64,000 nucleotides of DNA from Myxococcales bacterium (GCA_903642325.1 CAHJWM010000004.1:62001-126000); one strand, 5' to 3'. Shown: positions 17,774 to 27,329, counted from the stretch's first letter. Notes: generated by a model not told the origin, from the sequence alone. Made by a program: numbers and translations.

Positions 17774-18445
17774 ATGCGCATTTTAATCGCGGGGGCGGGA
17801 CGAGCGGGCCTGAGTGTCGCCGCCTACCTGACTACCGCCGGGCACCGCGTCACCGTCATCGACCGTGATCCACTGGTCTGTGCGCGGGCCACGAATCAGC
17901 TGGGCATCGTCGCGCTGCTGGGGGATGCCGCGGATGCGTCGGTGCTGGCGGAGGCTGAAGTTCGCCAAGCGGAGGCGGTCGTAGCGATGCTGCATCGTGA
18001 TGCGGACAATTTGGCCGTCGTCTCGCTGGCTAAGTTGCAGCAGGTGCCGCGTGTCATGGTGCGCATGCGCGACCCCGACTACCGAGCGGTGTACCTTGCC
18101 GCCGGGGTGGACCGGATCTTATCAGAAACCGAAATCTTCATCGGCGCCTTGGCGGCCGCGATCGAGCACGAAGCGGTGAGGCACGCCATGATGCTCGGCA
18201 ACGGTGAGTCCGTCGCCTTCGAGGTGACGATTCCGAAGACGAGTCGGGTCGTGGGCAAGACAATTAGCGAAATCGCGGTGCTGCCCGGGTTTCCGCGCTC
18301 CTGCGTATTCGCCGGTTTATATGCCGCGGACGGATCAGTGGAGGGCCCACGCGGGGGGTCGGAAATCACGGGCGGAATGACCGTGCTGCTAGTGGCTCGA
18401 CGCGATGAGCTGAAGCAAACGCTAGCCTTGCTCATCGAGCAGTAA
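17774..18445 (+). CDS. TrkA-type NAD-binding regulatory protein (RCK_N + RCK_C)
   Basis: Protein of 223 residues. The N-terminal Rossmann motif ILIAGAGRAGLSVAAYL, acidic strand end VIDRDP and LGDAADASVL are typical TrkA_N/RCK domains that bind NAD(H). Residues about 140-223 look like TrkA_C (SRVVGKTISEIAVLPGF, GGMTVLLVARRDELKQ). It is co-transcribed with the antiporter (2 bases apart), so it most likely gates that antiporter rather than a separate Trk channel, as no TrkH is present. Confidence 0.88.
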   Translation: MRILIAGAGRAGLSVAAYLTTAGHRVTVIDRDPLVCARATNQLGIVALLGDAADASVLAEAEVRQAEAVVAMLHRDADNLAVVSLAKLQQVPRVMVRMRDPDYRAVYLAAGVDRILSETEIFIGALAAAIEHEAVRHAMMLGNGESVAFEVTIPKTSRVVGKTISEIAVLPGFPRSCVFAGLYAADGSVEGPRGGSEITGGMTVLLVARRDELKQTLALLIEQ

Positions 18446-18627
18446 CGCCCTGGAAAGCGGGTCCTCAGGCGCGCCGGCTCAGTGCGGCTAAGCGCCCCTC
18501 CGGGAATAGCCGCCACACTGATTCGCCGAAACTGCCGGCATTTTCCCGCTCTTTCCCGGTCGGCACGCCGATTGCTTAGACAGCGCACAGTCAGACGGAG
18601 ATAGCCGTCCCGAACCAGGAGCACGTC

Positions 18628-18927
18628 ATGAGCAATGATAGCAAACGGGCAGAAGGCGCAGCGGAAGAACTCGGTGGCAAGATCAAAGGCGGCATCGGCA
18701 ACCTGATCGGAAGCGACCGGATGCAGGCGGAGGGCGAGGCTCGCGAGCTCGAAGGCAAGTCGAAGCAAGAGGCCGCGAAGGCCGCGGAACGGGCCAAAGG
18801 TGGCGTAGAGAAAGTCGTCGGCGCGGTGAAAAATCGTGTCGGGGCAGTCGTTGACAACGAGCGGCTCGAGGTGGAAGGGCGCGCCCAGGAGTTGCGCGGC
18901 GAGGACCGTCAGAAGGTCAATCGCTAG
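18628..18927 (+). CDS. CsbD-family stress protein
   Basis: Small hydrophilic helical protein of 99 residues, preceded by AGGAG (18617-18621). It has two CsbD-like stretches: residues 6-40 (EGAAEELGGKIKGGIGNLIG, DRMQAEGEARELEG) and a second copy about 55-95 (GGVEKVVGAVKNRVG, ERLEVEGRAQELRG). CsbD proteins are abundant in general stress responses of many bacteria; the biochemical role is unknown. It is monocistronic, followed by a good terminator. Confidence 0.88.
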   Translation: MSNDSKRAEGAAEELGGKIKGGIGNLIGSDRMQAEGEARELEGKSKQEAAKAAERAKGGVEKVVGAVKNRVGAVVDNERLEVEGRAQELRGEDRQKVNR

Positions 18928-18951
18928 CCGTTTAGCTCCGCCTCGCGGCGA

Positions 18952-18993
18952 AAGGCGCGCTCGGTTTTCGCCGAGACGCGCCTTGCTTGTTTT
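18952..18993 (+). terminator. Intrinsic terminator after csbD-like gene
   Basis: Stem AAGGCGCG-CTCGG pairs with CCGAG-A-CGCGCCTT (13 bp with one bulged A), loop TTTTCG, followed by GCTTGTTTT. It lies between the CsbD gene and the converging transketolase gene and could serve both directions. Confidence 0.65.
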
Positions 18994-19005
18994 GTGAGCT
19001 GGAGC

Positions 19006-21048
19006 TCAGCCGAGTGCGTGAGCGGCAGCAACCACGTGCTCAGCAGTGATGCCTAGTTCCTTCATGACCTCGCTACCCGGCGCCGACAACCCGAAACGAT
19101 CAATGCCGATGGCGGTTCCGTCCAGACCAACGTAACGCGCCCACGTGCTGCTGACGGTTGCCTCGATCGCCAAACGCTTGCGGCACGCCATCGGCAAGAC
19201 CTCTTCACGGTAGGCGGCCGGTTGTCGGTCGAAACGCGAAAAGCACGGCATGCTCACGACGCGCGTCCCGGTCCCGAGTGTGTCGGCAGCCTTCAACGCA
19301 TGCTGCAGCTCACTGCCGGCGGACAGTAAGATCAACTTCAGATCGCTGGTCTCCTTCCGCGCGATATAGCCGCCCTTGAAGGCGCCGTCTCGGCGCGCTG
19401 CGACCGGGATTTCGCTCAGCAACGGCACGGTCTGGCGCGATAGGGCGAGCAACGTCGGACCGTCCACGTGATCGAGCGCGGCGGCGAATGCGCCGGCGGT
19501 TTCCTCTGGATCAGCCGGTCGAATGACGTCCAGGTTCGGAATCACGCGCAAGCCAGGCACGGTTTCCACGGGCTCGTGCGTCGGGCCGTCTTCCCCAACG
19601 CCGACGCTATCGTGCGTAAAGACGTAGATAACGGGTAAGTGACTCAATGCGGCCAGCCGAATCGCGCCGCGGCAATAATCTGCGAAGACGAGAAACGTGG
19701 CCCCGCTCGGTCGGAAGATGCCGTGCGCGGCGATGCCATTCAGAATTCCGCACATGCCGTGCTCGCGAATGCCGAAGCGGATGTTCCGTCCGCTACGATG
19801 ACCCGGGGTAAAGTCATCGTCGCCGGCCTTCAAGTCGCCGATGTAATTCAGCGTGGAACCGTACAGATCGGCGCTACCGCCGATGAGCAGCGGTGACTTG
19901 GCCGCCAGAGGTTGCAAGACGTCTTGTCCGGCCTTGCGCGTGGCTATCTTGGTGGACTCCGGAAAGACGGGGATCGCCGCAAGGAGCTCTTCAGGCGGCG
20001 GCGTCTTTTGGGCAGTGTCTTTCTGCACGGTGTGGGCAGAGGCACTCGCCGAGCCGAGCAGCGTCGCAAGATCGGGATTCTTTGCTTTCCAGCCGTCGAA
20101 CACCTTCGACCACGCTTCGTAGCCGGCATTCAAGGTTTGCTTGTGCTCGCTGAAGTACGCCGCCACCTCCGTAGACACGTAGTATGGAGCTTCCGGCAAC
20201 CCAAGGCCTTTGCGCGCGGCTTCGGCAAACTTCGCGCCGCCTTCGCCGTGTGCCTTCTGCGTTCCTTCGACTTCGGGGATGCCCTTGCCGATCAGCGTCT
20301 TGGCGATGATCAGCTGCGGTTTGCCGCTACCCGCGATTTTGGCGCGCTCGTAGGCCGCATAGAACACGTCCATGTCGTGGCCTTCGATCGTCTGCACGTC
20401 GAAGCCAATCGCCTCGAAGCGCTTGGCCGCGTCCTCGCTTTGCGTTGCCTTCGCCATGGCGTCTAGCGTCACGGCGTTGCTATCGTAAATCAGGATCAGG
20501 TTGTCGAGCTTCTGGTGCCCAGCGAACGCAACCGCCTCCATCGCCACGCCTTCTTGCATGCAGCCATCGCCCGCCAGACAGACGATGTGATGATCGAAAA
20601 TCGTGTGCTCACTCGTGTTGAAGCGTGCCTCGGCCATCTTCGCGGCCGTAGCCATCCCAACTGCGTTGGCGACGCCCTGCCCGAGCGGGCCCGTCGTGGT
20701 CTCTATGCCGCTTGGGGCATGCGTGAGCTCCGGGTGGCCGGGCGTCTTCGAGCCCAATTGGCGGAAGCGCTTGATCTCGTCGATTGTGACTTCCGGGTAG
20801 CCGCTGAGACACAACCACGAATAGAGAAACATCGAGCCGTGCCCGGCGGAGAGCACGAAGCGGTCGCGGTTCAGCCACTCCGGGTGATCGGGCGTGTGAA
20901 CGAGCGTGTGACCGAAGAGAACCGCGCCGATTTCAGCGCAGCCGAGCGGCAAGCCGAGGTGCCCGCTTTGACTCGCGTGCACCGCATCAATGGCAAGGCC
21001 TCGAGCGACGGTTGCGGCCTTGGCGAGTACGTCTTTGCGAAGCGTCAT
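19006..21048 (-). CDS. tkt: Transketolase
   Basis: Thiamine diphosphate enzyme that moves two-carbon units between sugar phosphates in the pentose phosphate pathway or Calvin-like cycles. Full length at 680 residues. Seen: N-terminal [19 protein letters not shown] motif [20 protein letters not shown] ending with DSN, pyrimidine domain RFGIREHGM and [24 protein letters not shown], and a C-terminal domain ending [12 protein letters not shown]. No other pentose-phosphate gene is next to it, though PRPP synthetase, which uses ribose-5-phosphate, is 1.6 kb away on the same strand. Confidence 0.95.
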   Translation of the reverse strand: MTLRKDVLAKAATVARGLAIDAVHASQSGHLGLPLGCAEIGAVLFGHTLVHTPDHPEWLNRDRFVLSAGHGSMFLYSWLCLSGYPEVTIDEIKRFRQLGSKTPGHPELTHAPSGIETTTGPLGQGVANAVGMATAAKMAEARFNTSEHTIFDHHIVCLAGDGCMQEGVAMEAVAFAGHQKLDNLILIYDSNAVTLDAMAKATQSEDAAKRFEAIGFDVQTIEGHDMDVFYAAYERAKIAGSGKPQLIIAKTLIGKGIPEVEGTQKAHGEGGAKFAEAARKGLGLPEAPYYVSTEVAAYFSEHKQTLNAGYEAWSKVFDGWKAKNPDLATLLGSASASAHTVQKDTAQKTPPPEELLAAIPVFPESTKIATRKAGQDVLQPLAAKSPLLIGGSADLYGSTLNYIGDLKAGDDDFTPGHRSGRNIRFGIREHGMCGILNGIAAHGIFRPSGATFLVFADYCRGAIRLAALSHLPVIYVFTHDSVGVGEDGPTHEPVETVPGLRVIPNLDVIRPADPEETAGAFAAALDHVDGPTLLALSRQTVPLLSEIPVAARRDGAFKGGYIARKETSDLKLILLSAGSELQHALKAADTLGTGTRVVSMPCFSRFDRQPAAYREEVLPMACRKRLAIEATVSSTWARYVGLDGTAIGIDRFGLSAPGSEVMKELGITAEHVVAAAHALG

Positions 21049-21148
21049 GGTGGAGCAGAACTAGCCCGAAGTGACGACGGCTTCACGCACTTTTGACGGA
21101 GCGGCCCAGGCGCGGCGTTTTGAGAGGTAACCCCGGTGGATGCTCGCT

Positions 21149-22213
21149 TCAACTCGCGCAGATTTCCCGATCGTAAGTGCGCAGTAGTGCCAGCGCGACG
21201 GCCGCGATTACCGGCCCGATAATCAAACCGAGCAGGCCGAATACCTCTACCCCGCCGAACAGCGAAACGAAGGTGAGGAGCGTAGGTACGTGACCATGGC
21301 CTCCCACCAGCGCGGGCCGAATCACATAGTCGGACAGAACGACGACCACGAATCCGCCCCAGAGAAGTTCGAAAATTCCCGCGCCCGCGTGCCCGGTGGC
21401 CAACAAGCCGATGCCGGCAGGCACCCAGACGAGGAGCGTACCGACGGCGGGCACGAGTGAGCAGACTGCGGTGATGGTGGCAAGCAACGCTGGCTCCGGC
21501 ACGCCAGCGATCACGTACCCGATGCCGGCCAACGACCCTTGAGCGAGACCGGTGAGCATGGTGCCGATGAACACCTCCTTGCCGACCTTCTGGAACTCCC
21601 ACATGACCACCCGCGTGTGTTTCGGATGTAGCGGGAGCATGCGTTCCGAGCGGTCTTGGATCTCCGCCCAATGCCGGAGCACGAAGAACGTGGTCATGAT
21701 CGTGAAGAACAGCGTCAGGCCGCCGCCGAGCGTCGCGCCGGCAACGGCTCCGATCCATTGCGCCAAACGGGAGGCGGCATCGGCCGCGAAGGTCCGCACG
21801 CGGCTGGTCACATCGATCGGTCCAAAAGGCAGGGAGCTCGTCAACTGCTCGATGCGTTGGGTCAGCTTGCGGAGCGTGCCCTCCGGCTCGAAGCCTTCGG
21901 CAAGGCGCTGGGCGGTGGCCGCGCCACGAATGACCACGAAGTACAAGAGTCCGAACATTCCGCCCAAAATCGCCAAACCAGAGCCCGAGGCGAGAACTAC
22001 CGCAGTCAGGACAGGCCGTTTCGAATATCTCGAAAGGCGGTCGTAAACACTGAGCAAAGAAAATGCCAGGAGCGTGCCGAGGAACAGCCCGGACGAGACG
22101 GGCGCCGCCAAAAATAACAACGCGACCAGCGCCGCGAGCGCAAAATACCCGAGCGCTTTGCGCTGGGCCGGCGTGGAAGGTGTGCTCCGTGGAGGGTCGG
22201 GGATCATGCTCAT
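21149..22213 (-). CDS. AI-2E family transporter
   Basis: Inner-membrane permease of 354 residues. The ATG at 22213 (MSMIPDPP) is chosen over an in-frame extension to 22243. Hydrophobic helices near the N-terminus (about 20-75), a long hydrophilic region, and a C-terminal helix bundle are in the order typical of the YdiK/PerM/TqsA family. Family text includes GAVAGATLGGGLTLFFTIMT, LTGLAQGSLAGIGYVIAGVP, SLVPAVGTLLVWVPAG and the end region LFGGVEVFGLLGLIIGPVI. Members export or exchange varied substrates including Na+/H+ and AI-2; the substrate here is unknown. Confidence 0.88.
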   Translation of the reverse strand: MSMIPDPPRSTPSTPAQRKALGYFALAALVALLFLAAPVSSGLFLGTLLAFSLLSVYDRLSRYSKRPVLTAVVLASGSGLAILGGMFGLLYFVVIRGAATAQRLAEGFEPEGTLRKLTQRIEQLTSSLPFGPIDVTSRVRTFAADAASRLAQWIGAVAGATLGGGLTLFFTIMTTFFVLRHWAEIQDRSERMLPLHPKHTRVVMWEFQKVGKEVFIGTMLTGLAQGSLAGIGYVIAGVPEPALLATITAVCSLVPAVGTLLVWVPAGIGLLATGHAGAGIFELLWGGFVVVVLSDYVIRPALVGGHGHVPTLLTFVSLFGGVEVFGLLGLIIGPVIAAVALALLRTYDREICAS

Positions 22214-22324
22214 ACTGCGAGCCGGCAACGTGCGGCAAATCACGGTTCAACGCAATGAGCTAACGGGCGAGACCTTACAATGTCGGCGAATCTGGCGGCC
22301 GACACGCAAGAGAGCGCCGCGACG

Positions 22325-22531
22325 TCAGTGCTGTGATTGACACACGAAGCACGCGCTCGCAGCTTCGGTACAGCCGTCTTTCACTACGCAGCTACCGAGC
22401 TTGCCCGGGGAGAATTCACAGTTGTCCCCGAATTTGGAGCATGGGGGCAGGCTTCCGCCGGCCTTATTCTGCGTAGCGGTCGGACAAGCGGAGAGGGCCA
22501 GGACGAAGTAGAAGAGCGTGAGCTTGCGCAT
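22325..22531 (-). CDS. Small Cys-rich lipoprotein
   Basis: Short gene of 68 residues. The start ATG (22531) is chosen because MRKLTLFYFVLALSAC is a compact signal peptide with lipobox. The mature peptide of about 50 residues has several Cys (PPCSKFGDNC, GSCVVKDGC, SACFVC), suggesting disulfides. No family recognised. It is 76 bases downstream of PRPP synthetase on the same strand and may be co-transcribed. Confidence 0.65.
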   Translation of the reverse strand: MRKLTLFYFVLALSACPTATQNKAGGSLPPCSKFGDNCEFSPGKLGSCVVKDGCTEAASACFVCQSQH

Positions 22532-22607
22532 GGGCGGCGAGCCTATCACCGACGCTTGGCTCCGGGTTGTCTGTCGAGGCAACGCAAAAACGGTGCGGCA
22601 CGTTGGC

Positions 22608-23558
22608 TCAGCTGAACAGCTCGGAGACGGAGCGGCCGTCGTGAATGTGCGTGATGGCCGTCGCAATCTGCGGTGCGAGCGACAAAACTTCGATTTTGGG
22701 CGAGCGTTTGTCGGCCGGGATGGGGATGGTGTTCGTCACCAACAGCTGCTTCAGACGTGAGGCGGCCAAGCGCTCGGCGGCGCGGCCCGACAGCACAGGA
22801 TGAATGATGGCTGCCGATACCGAGCGAGCGCCACGCTCGAGCAGAAATTCCGTCGCGCTGAAGATCGTACCGCCCGTCGCAATCTCGTCGTCCACCAGGA
22901 GACAATCTTTGCCCGCGATATCGCCGATGACGTGCGCGGCGCGTGCATCCTCGTCGTCCCCTGAGCGCCGCTTGTCGATGAAGGCGAGGGGCAGATGGAG
23001 CCGCTGGGCGAAGCGGCCGGCATCTTTGGCTTCTCCGACATCCGCCGCCACCACGACCGTATTCGAAATGTCATTTTGCTTGAGGCGTTCGCAAATCGCC
23101 GGCACGGCCGTCAGCTGATCGGCGGGGATCGAAAAAAAACCCTGTATTTGTGGAGAGTGCAAATCCATGGTCAGCACCCGGTTCGCGCCCGAGGTCGCCA
23201 ACAGGTCGGCCATCAAGCGTGCCGTGATCGAGATCCGCGGCTCGTCCTTCTTGTCGCTGCGCGCGTACGGAAAATAAGGAATGACGGCCGTTACGCGCTG
23301 CGCCGATGCGTGGCGCAGTGCATCCAGCATGATCAATAGCTCGATGATGTGCTCGGACAGAGGTGAGCATGCGCTTTGCACCACGAAGACATCTTGCTCG
23401 CGCACGTTTTCGTCGATTTTGATCTTCAAGTTCTCGTTGGAGAACCGAACCGTGTGCGAGCGACCGAGCGGAATCGCGAGATGGTGGCAAATTTCCGCTG
23501 CCAGCTCGGGGTGCGACGCACCGGCAAACACCTTCAAATTGCTCGGGGTTCCGCTCAT
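22608..23558 (-). CDS. prs: Ribose-phosphate pyrophosphokinase (PRPP synthetase)
   Basis: Makes PRPP from ribose-5-phosphate and ATP for nucleotide, His and Trp synthesis. Length of 316 residues is typical of class I enzymes. Seen: start NLKVFAGASHPELA, ATP site SACSPLSEHIIELL, RSDKKDEPR, divalent-metal region LTMDLHSPQIQGFF, flexible-loop VAADVGEAKDAGRFAQRL and the PRPP-binding motif LLVDDEIATGGTI. It is divergent from the WXXGXW protein gene across about 110 bases. Confidence 0.95.
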   Translation of the reverse strand: MSGTPSNLKVFAGASHPELAAEICHHLAIPLGRSHTVRFSNENLKIKIDENVREQDVFVVQSACSPLSEHIIELLIMLDALRHASAQRVTAVIPYFPYARSDKKDEPRISITARLMADLLATSGANRVLTMDLHSPQIQGFFSIPADQLTAVPAICERLKQNDISNTVVVAADVGEAKDAGRFAQRLHLPLAFIDKRRSGDDEDARAAHVIGDIAGKDCLLVDDEIATGGTIFSATEFLLERGARSVSAAIIHPVLSGRAAERLAASRLKQLLVTNTIPIPADKRSPKIEVLSLAPQIATAITHIHDGRSVSELFS

Positions 23559-23669
23559 GCCGCTTTTTTACCTTAGGAGATTGCGGGCCGGGAACAATTC
23601 CGCGATTTGTCGGTTGATCAAGGCGTGTTCCCGCGTCGCGCGCTATCTTCGAGCGGAAGGACAAAGCCA

Positions 23670-24209
23670 ATGAGCCGATGGAATGCGCTACCCCTCGTTC
23701 TAGCCCTGACCTGCCTCGTCATGCCCGACACCGCGCTTGCGCGGGGCGGGTCCCACGGCGGCGGCGGAGGCGGTTTCCATGGGGGCGGTGGTCACTTTGG
23801 CGGCAGTGGGCATGTCGTAGGCGGAGCAAGCTTCGGAGGTGGGCCGCGCGTGGGCGGGAGCGTTCGTCTTGGTGGCGGCTCCTATCGCGGAGGCGGTGAT
23901 TACCGCGGCGCGGGCGCGGGCTCCTATCGCGGAGGCGGTAATTACCGCGGCGGCTACCGTGGTGTCGGTTATCGTGCGGGGGTTTATCGCGGCGGCTATG
24001 TCGGGCGCGTGCACGTGTTGCCAGGGCGCGGCTACGGTCCGTACTGGGGTAGGGGATATTGGGGCTGGCGCGGCGGCGCTTGGCTGTGGATCGGCGGCCC
24101 GTACTGGGCGACCCCGGCGTACCCAGGCTGGGTTTGGATTGCGCCGCAATGGGTGTGGGACGGAAGACAATGGGTCTGGCAAGACGGTTATTGGTCTCCG
24201 ACGGAATGA
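23670..24209 (+). CDS. Secreted Gly/Arg/Tyr-repeat protein with WXXGXW motifs
   Basis: Protein of 179 residues, ATG 23670 with GGAAGGA 9 bases upstream. A signal peptide ends at TALARG. The mature protein starts with Gly/His-rich repeats (HGGGGGGFHGGGG), continues with YRGGG-type repeats (SYRGGGDYRG, SYRGGGNYRG) and ends in aromatic repeats WVWIAPQWVWDGRQWVWQ with WXXGXW spacing (PF12779-like). Such proteins are small envelope or matrix proteins of unknown function. Stop codon overlaps the next start (ATGATGA), implying translational coupling. Confidence 0.75.
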   Translation: MSRWNALPLVLALTCLVMPDTALARGGSHGGGGGGFHGGGGHFGGSGHVVGGASFGGGPRVGGSVRLGGGSYRGGGDYRGAGAGSYRGGGNYRGGYRGVGYRAGVYRGGYVGRVHVLPGRGYGPYWGRGYWGWRGGAWLWIGGPYWATPAYPGWVWIAPQWVWDGRQWVWQDGYWSPTE

Positions 24210-24532
24210 TGGCCGTTCGCGCCTCCTTCCGCCCAGTCTGGTTTCTAGCCGTTGCAACCGCCGCCTTCGTGCGTGCCGCTTCCGCGGAAGGCTCTACGGA
24301 TTGCGCTTCGGTCAGCGCGAGCGCGCGGCTCGAAGCCTACGGCTATAGCCATGTGGTCATCTTGACGAATCGCTGCCAAACGCGCGTATCCTGTGATGTT
24401 TGGACCAACGTCGATCCGACGCCGCGCGTGCGTTTGAGCGCCAAGCCAGGAGAGGTCGTGGAGACCGTAATACGCCGCGGCTCGCCTGCCCATGACGTGC
24501 AGGCGGGTAAGCAATGCCGCGTCGCGGGTTGA
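24206..24532 (+). CDS. Small secreted protein, unknown
   Basis: Protein of 108 residues beginning at ATGATG (24206 or 24209), overlapping the upstream stop. A signal peptide (about residues 5-27, ending RAASAEG) leads to a beta-rich domain of about 80 residues with four Cys (TDCASVS, NRCQTRVSCDVW, KQCRVAG), likely two disulfides. The text HVVILTNRC ... VWTNVDPTP resembles small secreted proteins found with WXXGXW proteins; I cannot name the family. Probably acts in the envelope with its neighbour. Confidence 0.65.
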   Translation: MMAVRASFRPVWFLAVATAAFVRAASAEGSTDCASVSASARLEAYGYSHVVILTNRCQTRVSCDVWTNVDPTPRVRLSAKPGEVVETVIRRGSPAHDVQAGKQCRVAG

Positions 24533-24557
24533 GCGTCGCGCCTTTGCCGCTCGGGCC

Positions 24558-24959
24558 ATGAATCTTTCGCGCCTCCACCACGCCGCCATCATTTGCTCGG
24601 ACTACCAGCGTTCAAAGCGGTTTTATGTGGATGTCCTGGGTCTGATTATCGTCTTGGAGGAGTTTCGAGCCGAGCGCGATTCTCACAAATTGAATCTGGC
24701 GTTGCCCGACGGCGCGCAGATTGAATTGTTCTCCTTTCCAAGTGCGCCGGCGCGGCCCTCGTATCCCGAGGCGTGCGGGCTGCGTCACCTGGCTTTCGAA
24801 GTCGTCGACCTCGATGTTGCGGTTACGTCCCTGCGCGGCAAAGGCATCGCGGTGGAGCCGTTTCGCGTCGATGCCGCTACCGGTCGTCGGTTCACTTTTT
24901 TTGCTGACCCGGATGGCTTGCCGCTAGAGCTTTACGAAGCCGATACGAAGCCGCCCTGA
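24558..24959 (+). CDS. VOC-family (glyoxalase I-like) protein
   Basis: Protein of 133 residues, start at ATG 24558 (MNLSRLHHAA). Two beta-alpha-beta-beta-beta units are visible, with the four candidate metal ligands of the family: His in LHHAAI, Glu in QIELFSF, His in LRHLAFEV and Glu in PLELYEA. Overall it is closest to the YaeR/GloA2-type VOC proteins. Substrate uncertain: glyoxalase, dioxygenase or resistance activity are all possible in this fold. Confidence 0.88.
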   Translation: MNLSRLHHAAIICSDYQRSKRFYVDVLGLIIVLEEFRAERDSHKLNLALPDGAQIELFSFPSAPARPSYPEACGLRHLAFEVVDLDVAVTSLRGKGIAVEPFRVDAATGRRFTFFADPDGLPLELYEADTKPP

Positions 24960-25124
24960 CGTTCACTTCGTCGCGATGCCCTTCCCGGCGCTGAGCACGG
25001 ACCCATCAAAGCCGAGGCGCGGCGGTCTAGCACGGCGACGCGCGTCGTTCACTTACGCGAAGAACCGGCGAGCTCTGCCGCTCGTCCTGCGCGAGGCGTC
25101 TGAAACAATTCCGCCCGCCGAGTT

Positions 25125-25883
25125 TCATGGCGAACTCGTGCGACCGCCACCGTCACCGCCCTCGTCCGAAGCGGGCGGCTCAGAGCGCCCCAACTGGGCA
25201 CCAGGTGTGTCCTCTATGAAATGCCGAATCACGTGCAATATCCGTTGATCCACGGCGGCCTGCGTTTCCGCGGCCTGTTTGAGCTGCGTCTTGCTGACCT
25301 GCAACGAATGATCTCCCGCGTCGACAACGAACAGCTTGCTGCGTGATTTCATATTTTTTCGCACTTGCCCGAGCAGCTCCAACGGGCAAAGCGGATCGCG
25401 CGTGCCTTGCACGAAGAGGATCGGCGTCTCGAGCTCGAGCAACACTTGATCGCGCACCTTGCCGGAGTTGCCCGGCGCCAGCAGCGGGTACCCCAGACAG
25501 ACGAGCTTGGCTACGGGGCGCTCGAGCGAAGCGTGACACCCGATGCGCGAGCCCATGCTTTTGCCAATCAAACTAAGCTCGTGGTCGGGGTAGCGAAGGC
25601 GGGCCTCGTCGATCGCGGCCAGGTGGGCGCGGATCAAGACCGGCTGGGGATCGGGAGCACGCTTTTTCCCTTGCATGTAAGGGTAATCGAACGTTTCCAG
25701 CGCGCCGAGGGGGCGCAAGCGCGCGGCCCACTCTTGCATCCAAACATGCGAGGAAGGCGCGCCCGCGCCATGGGCGAACACGATTAACTTGGGCAGCGCG
25801 GTCTTAGGTTCGGAGGCCACGCGCCATTGTGCGGCAAATAGATGCCAAGCGCGAGCGGCCCGTCTAAAGCAACTCTTCCCCAC
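25125..25883 (-). CDS. Alpha/beta hydrolase (KANL3/Tex30-like)
   Basis: Protein of 252 residues. Seen: oxyanion-side HGAGAPSSHVWMQ, nucleophile elbow GKSMGSRIG, acid loop VQGTRDPLCP and catalytic His in AGDHSLQV. This set, including the GAGAP segment, is typical of the bacterial relatives of Tex30/KANL3 (dienelactone hydrolase-like). A Pro/Gly/Ser-rich C-terminus of about 25 residues is low complexity. Substrate unknown. The true start may be somewhat downstream because the first residues are Arg-rich and poorly conserved-looking. Confidence 0.85.
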   Translation of the reverse strand: MGKSCFRRAARAWHLFAAQWRVASEPKTALPKLIVFAHGAGAPSSHVWMQEWAARLRPLGALETFDYPYMQGKKRAPDPQPVLIRAHLAAIDEARLRYPDHELSLIGKSMGSRIGCHASLERPVAKLVCLGYPLLAPGNSGKVRDQVLLELETPILFVQGTRDPLCPLELLGQVRKNMKSRSKLFVVDAGDHSLQVSKTQLKQAAETQAAVDQRILHVIRHFIEDTPGAQLGRSEPPASDEGGDGGGRTSSP

Positions 25884-25920
25884 GTGTCGCGAGCGCTGGT
25901 CTGAAAGAACCGCGGCGCGG

Positions 25921-26961
25921 CTATCGTGGCGCGCCGCTCACCACGCCCCAGGGCAGCCCACTGATCTCGACTCGCGTCTCGACTTCACCGCGGGCGACGT
26001 CGATGATCGACAGGTCGTTCGACGAACCGTTGGCGGTGAAGAGCCGTTTGCCTTCGCCGTCCATCGCGATACCCCATGGCCGAGCCCCGACTTTCTCGAT
26101 CATGTGGTCGAAGCGACGATTGACGACGTCTATCACCGCGATCGCCCCGCCGCGGCCGGTGGTAACGAACAAATGTTTGTCGTCCGCCGACAGTACGAGG
26201 CCCATCGGGCGTTCGCTCGTCGACCCCTTGGACTCGATTTTGATCGTGCCGGTAGGCTGATTGCGGCGCGGATCGAACACGGTCAAGGTGCCGCCGAGCT
26301 CGTTACTCACGAACGCCGTGCTGCCATCCTTCGTGAAGGCGATGCCGCGCGGCCGAGCTCCGCAGACAATGGTGCCTAAGACGGCCCAGGTCGCCGTGTC
26401 GACGGCCGTCACGAGGCCGCCTCGCTCGGAGGTGACGTACACGACTTTGCCGTCCGGACGCAGGGTGACACCCTCCGGTTCCTCGCCAACTGGCACCCGC
26501 TTTACGATTTTGGCGCTCTCGAGATCGAGCACGCTGAGCTCCGCTGTTTCTTCGTTCGACACGTAGAGCCATTTGCCGTCTCGCGACAGGTCGAAAGCCT
26601 CAGGGTCTTGCCCGCTCGGAAGCGTACGCAGCAGCGTGCGTTCCACGAGATCGACCACGCCGATGCCATCCGCGGAGCGGTCCCCTGGCGGCAACGTTGA
26701 TTCGTCGACGTTTGGACCGCCGCGCGGGGAGCCCGACAACGCCACGTATAAAAAGCGCCCATCGCGCGACACTTTCAGGCCGCGCGGTCGTTTGCCCACC
26801 GCGATCCGTGCTTGCACCGCCGCCGTGTCGGGGTCGACCACGACGATCTCGCCGCTGCTCTCCGCGCTCAGATACAGGAGCTTGGGGTCCGGCTTGCGAC
26901 GGCAGCTCGCGAGCGCCAGCCCAAACAGAGCACATGTAAAGAGCACGCGTCGTGTCGCCAT
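25921..26961 (-). CDS. YVTN beta-propeller lipoprotein (TIGR03866-like, PQQ-associated)
   Basis: Periplasmic lipoprotein of 346 residues; signal peptide with lipobox LALASC. Seven YVTN-type repeats follow, with lines such as VGKRPRGLKVSRDGRFLYVA, SGQDPEAFDLSRDGKWLYVS, VGEEPEGVTLRPDGKVVYVT and the last SGLPWGVV. This order (RPRG, DPE, EPEG, ARPRG, PWG) closely follows TIGR03866, a propeller family found next to PQQ-dependent catabolism genes. The pqq operon lies 6 kb away, which supports that call. Exact function in PQQ systems is unknown; it may scaffold or assist a periplasmic quinoprotein. Confidence 0.85.
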   Translation of the reverse strand: MATRRVLFTCALFGLALASCRRKPDPKLLYLSAESSGEIVVVDPDTAAVQARIAVGKRPRGLKVSRDGRFLYVALSGSPRGGPNVDESTLPPGDRSADGIGVVDLVERTLLRTLPSGQDPEAFDLSRDGKWLYVSNEETAELSVLDLESAKIVKRVPVGEEPEGVTLRPDGKVVYVTSERGGLVTAVDTATWAVLGTIVCGARPRGIAFTKDGSTAFVSNELGGTLTVFDPRRNQPTGTIKIESKGSTSERPMGLVLSADDKHLFVTTGRGGAIAVIDVVNRRFDHMIEKVGARPWGIAMDGEGKRLFTANGSSNDLSIIDVARGEVETRVEISGLPWGVVSGAPR

Positions 26962-27329
26962 GCGGCTGTCTTAGGGCGCGCCAAAGACCAAGTCGATCGA
27001 TTTGATTGAAGAAGGCGTCGATTGCGCGGCGCGAATCAGATGACATGCCTGCGGGTGTCACGAGCTTAGTGCTTCTCGCGGCAGGGGAACACCAGCGCCT
27101 CGCACATCTTTACGCCGGCTCGCAGCGATGAGGGTGCCGTGACCACTGGTTGACCCCTGCGGGAGCGAGGAGCGCCTCGCGACCCATAGCCGGCCTCGCC
27201 AGGCGTTGGATGTCGCTCCGTTCCGCGCCGCCGAAGGCTTTGAAGAACCGCGAGGCGCGCGTGACCATAAAAACAAGTAGGCGTGAGACCGGCTCGTCGT
27301 CGAGCGCACTAAAGTCGCGCCGATTTCCA
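26962..27329. other. Intergenic region, no gene supported
   Basis: About 368 bases between the propeller gene and the LuxR-type regulator, both leftward. It should contain the propeller promoter. A 52-codon frame on the minus strand (27268-27110, starting MVTRASRFF) has no ribosome binding site and no recognised similarity and is not called. No strong hairpin was seen. Confidence 0.4.

Noticed and set aside
23820-24010. Regularly spaced Gly/Tyr-codon repeats looking like a CRISPR or minisatellite
   Set aside because: Repeats are in frame with the secreted protein (YRGGG units) and there are no unique spacers, so they are coding repeats.
24976-25248. Rightward 90-codon frame after the VOC gene
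   Set aside because: It overlaps the end of the alpha/beta hydrolase on the other strand, is Arg/Pro-rich and has no family features or clear ribosome binding site.
27110-27268. Leftward 52-codon frame in the gap before the propeller gene
   Set aside because: No ribosome binding site, no recognisable motif and strong codon noise; not enough to call a gene.
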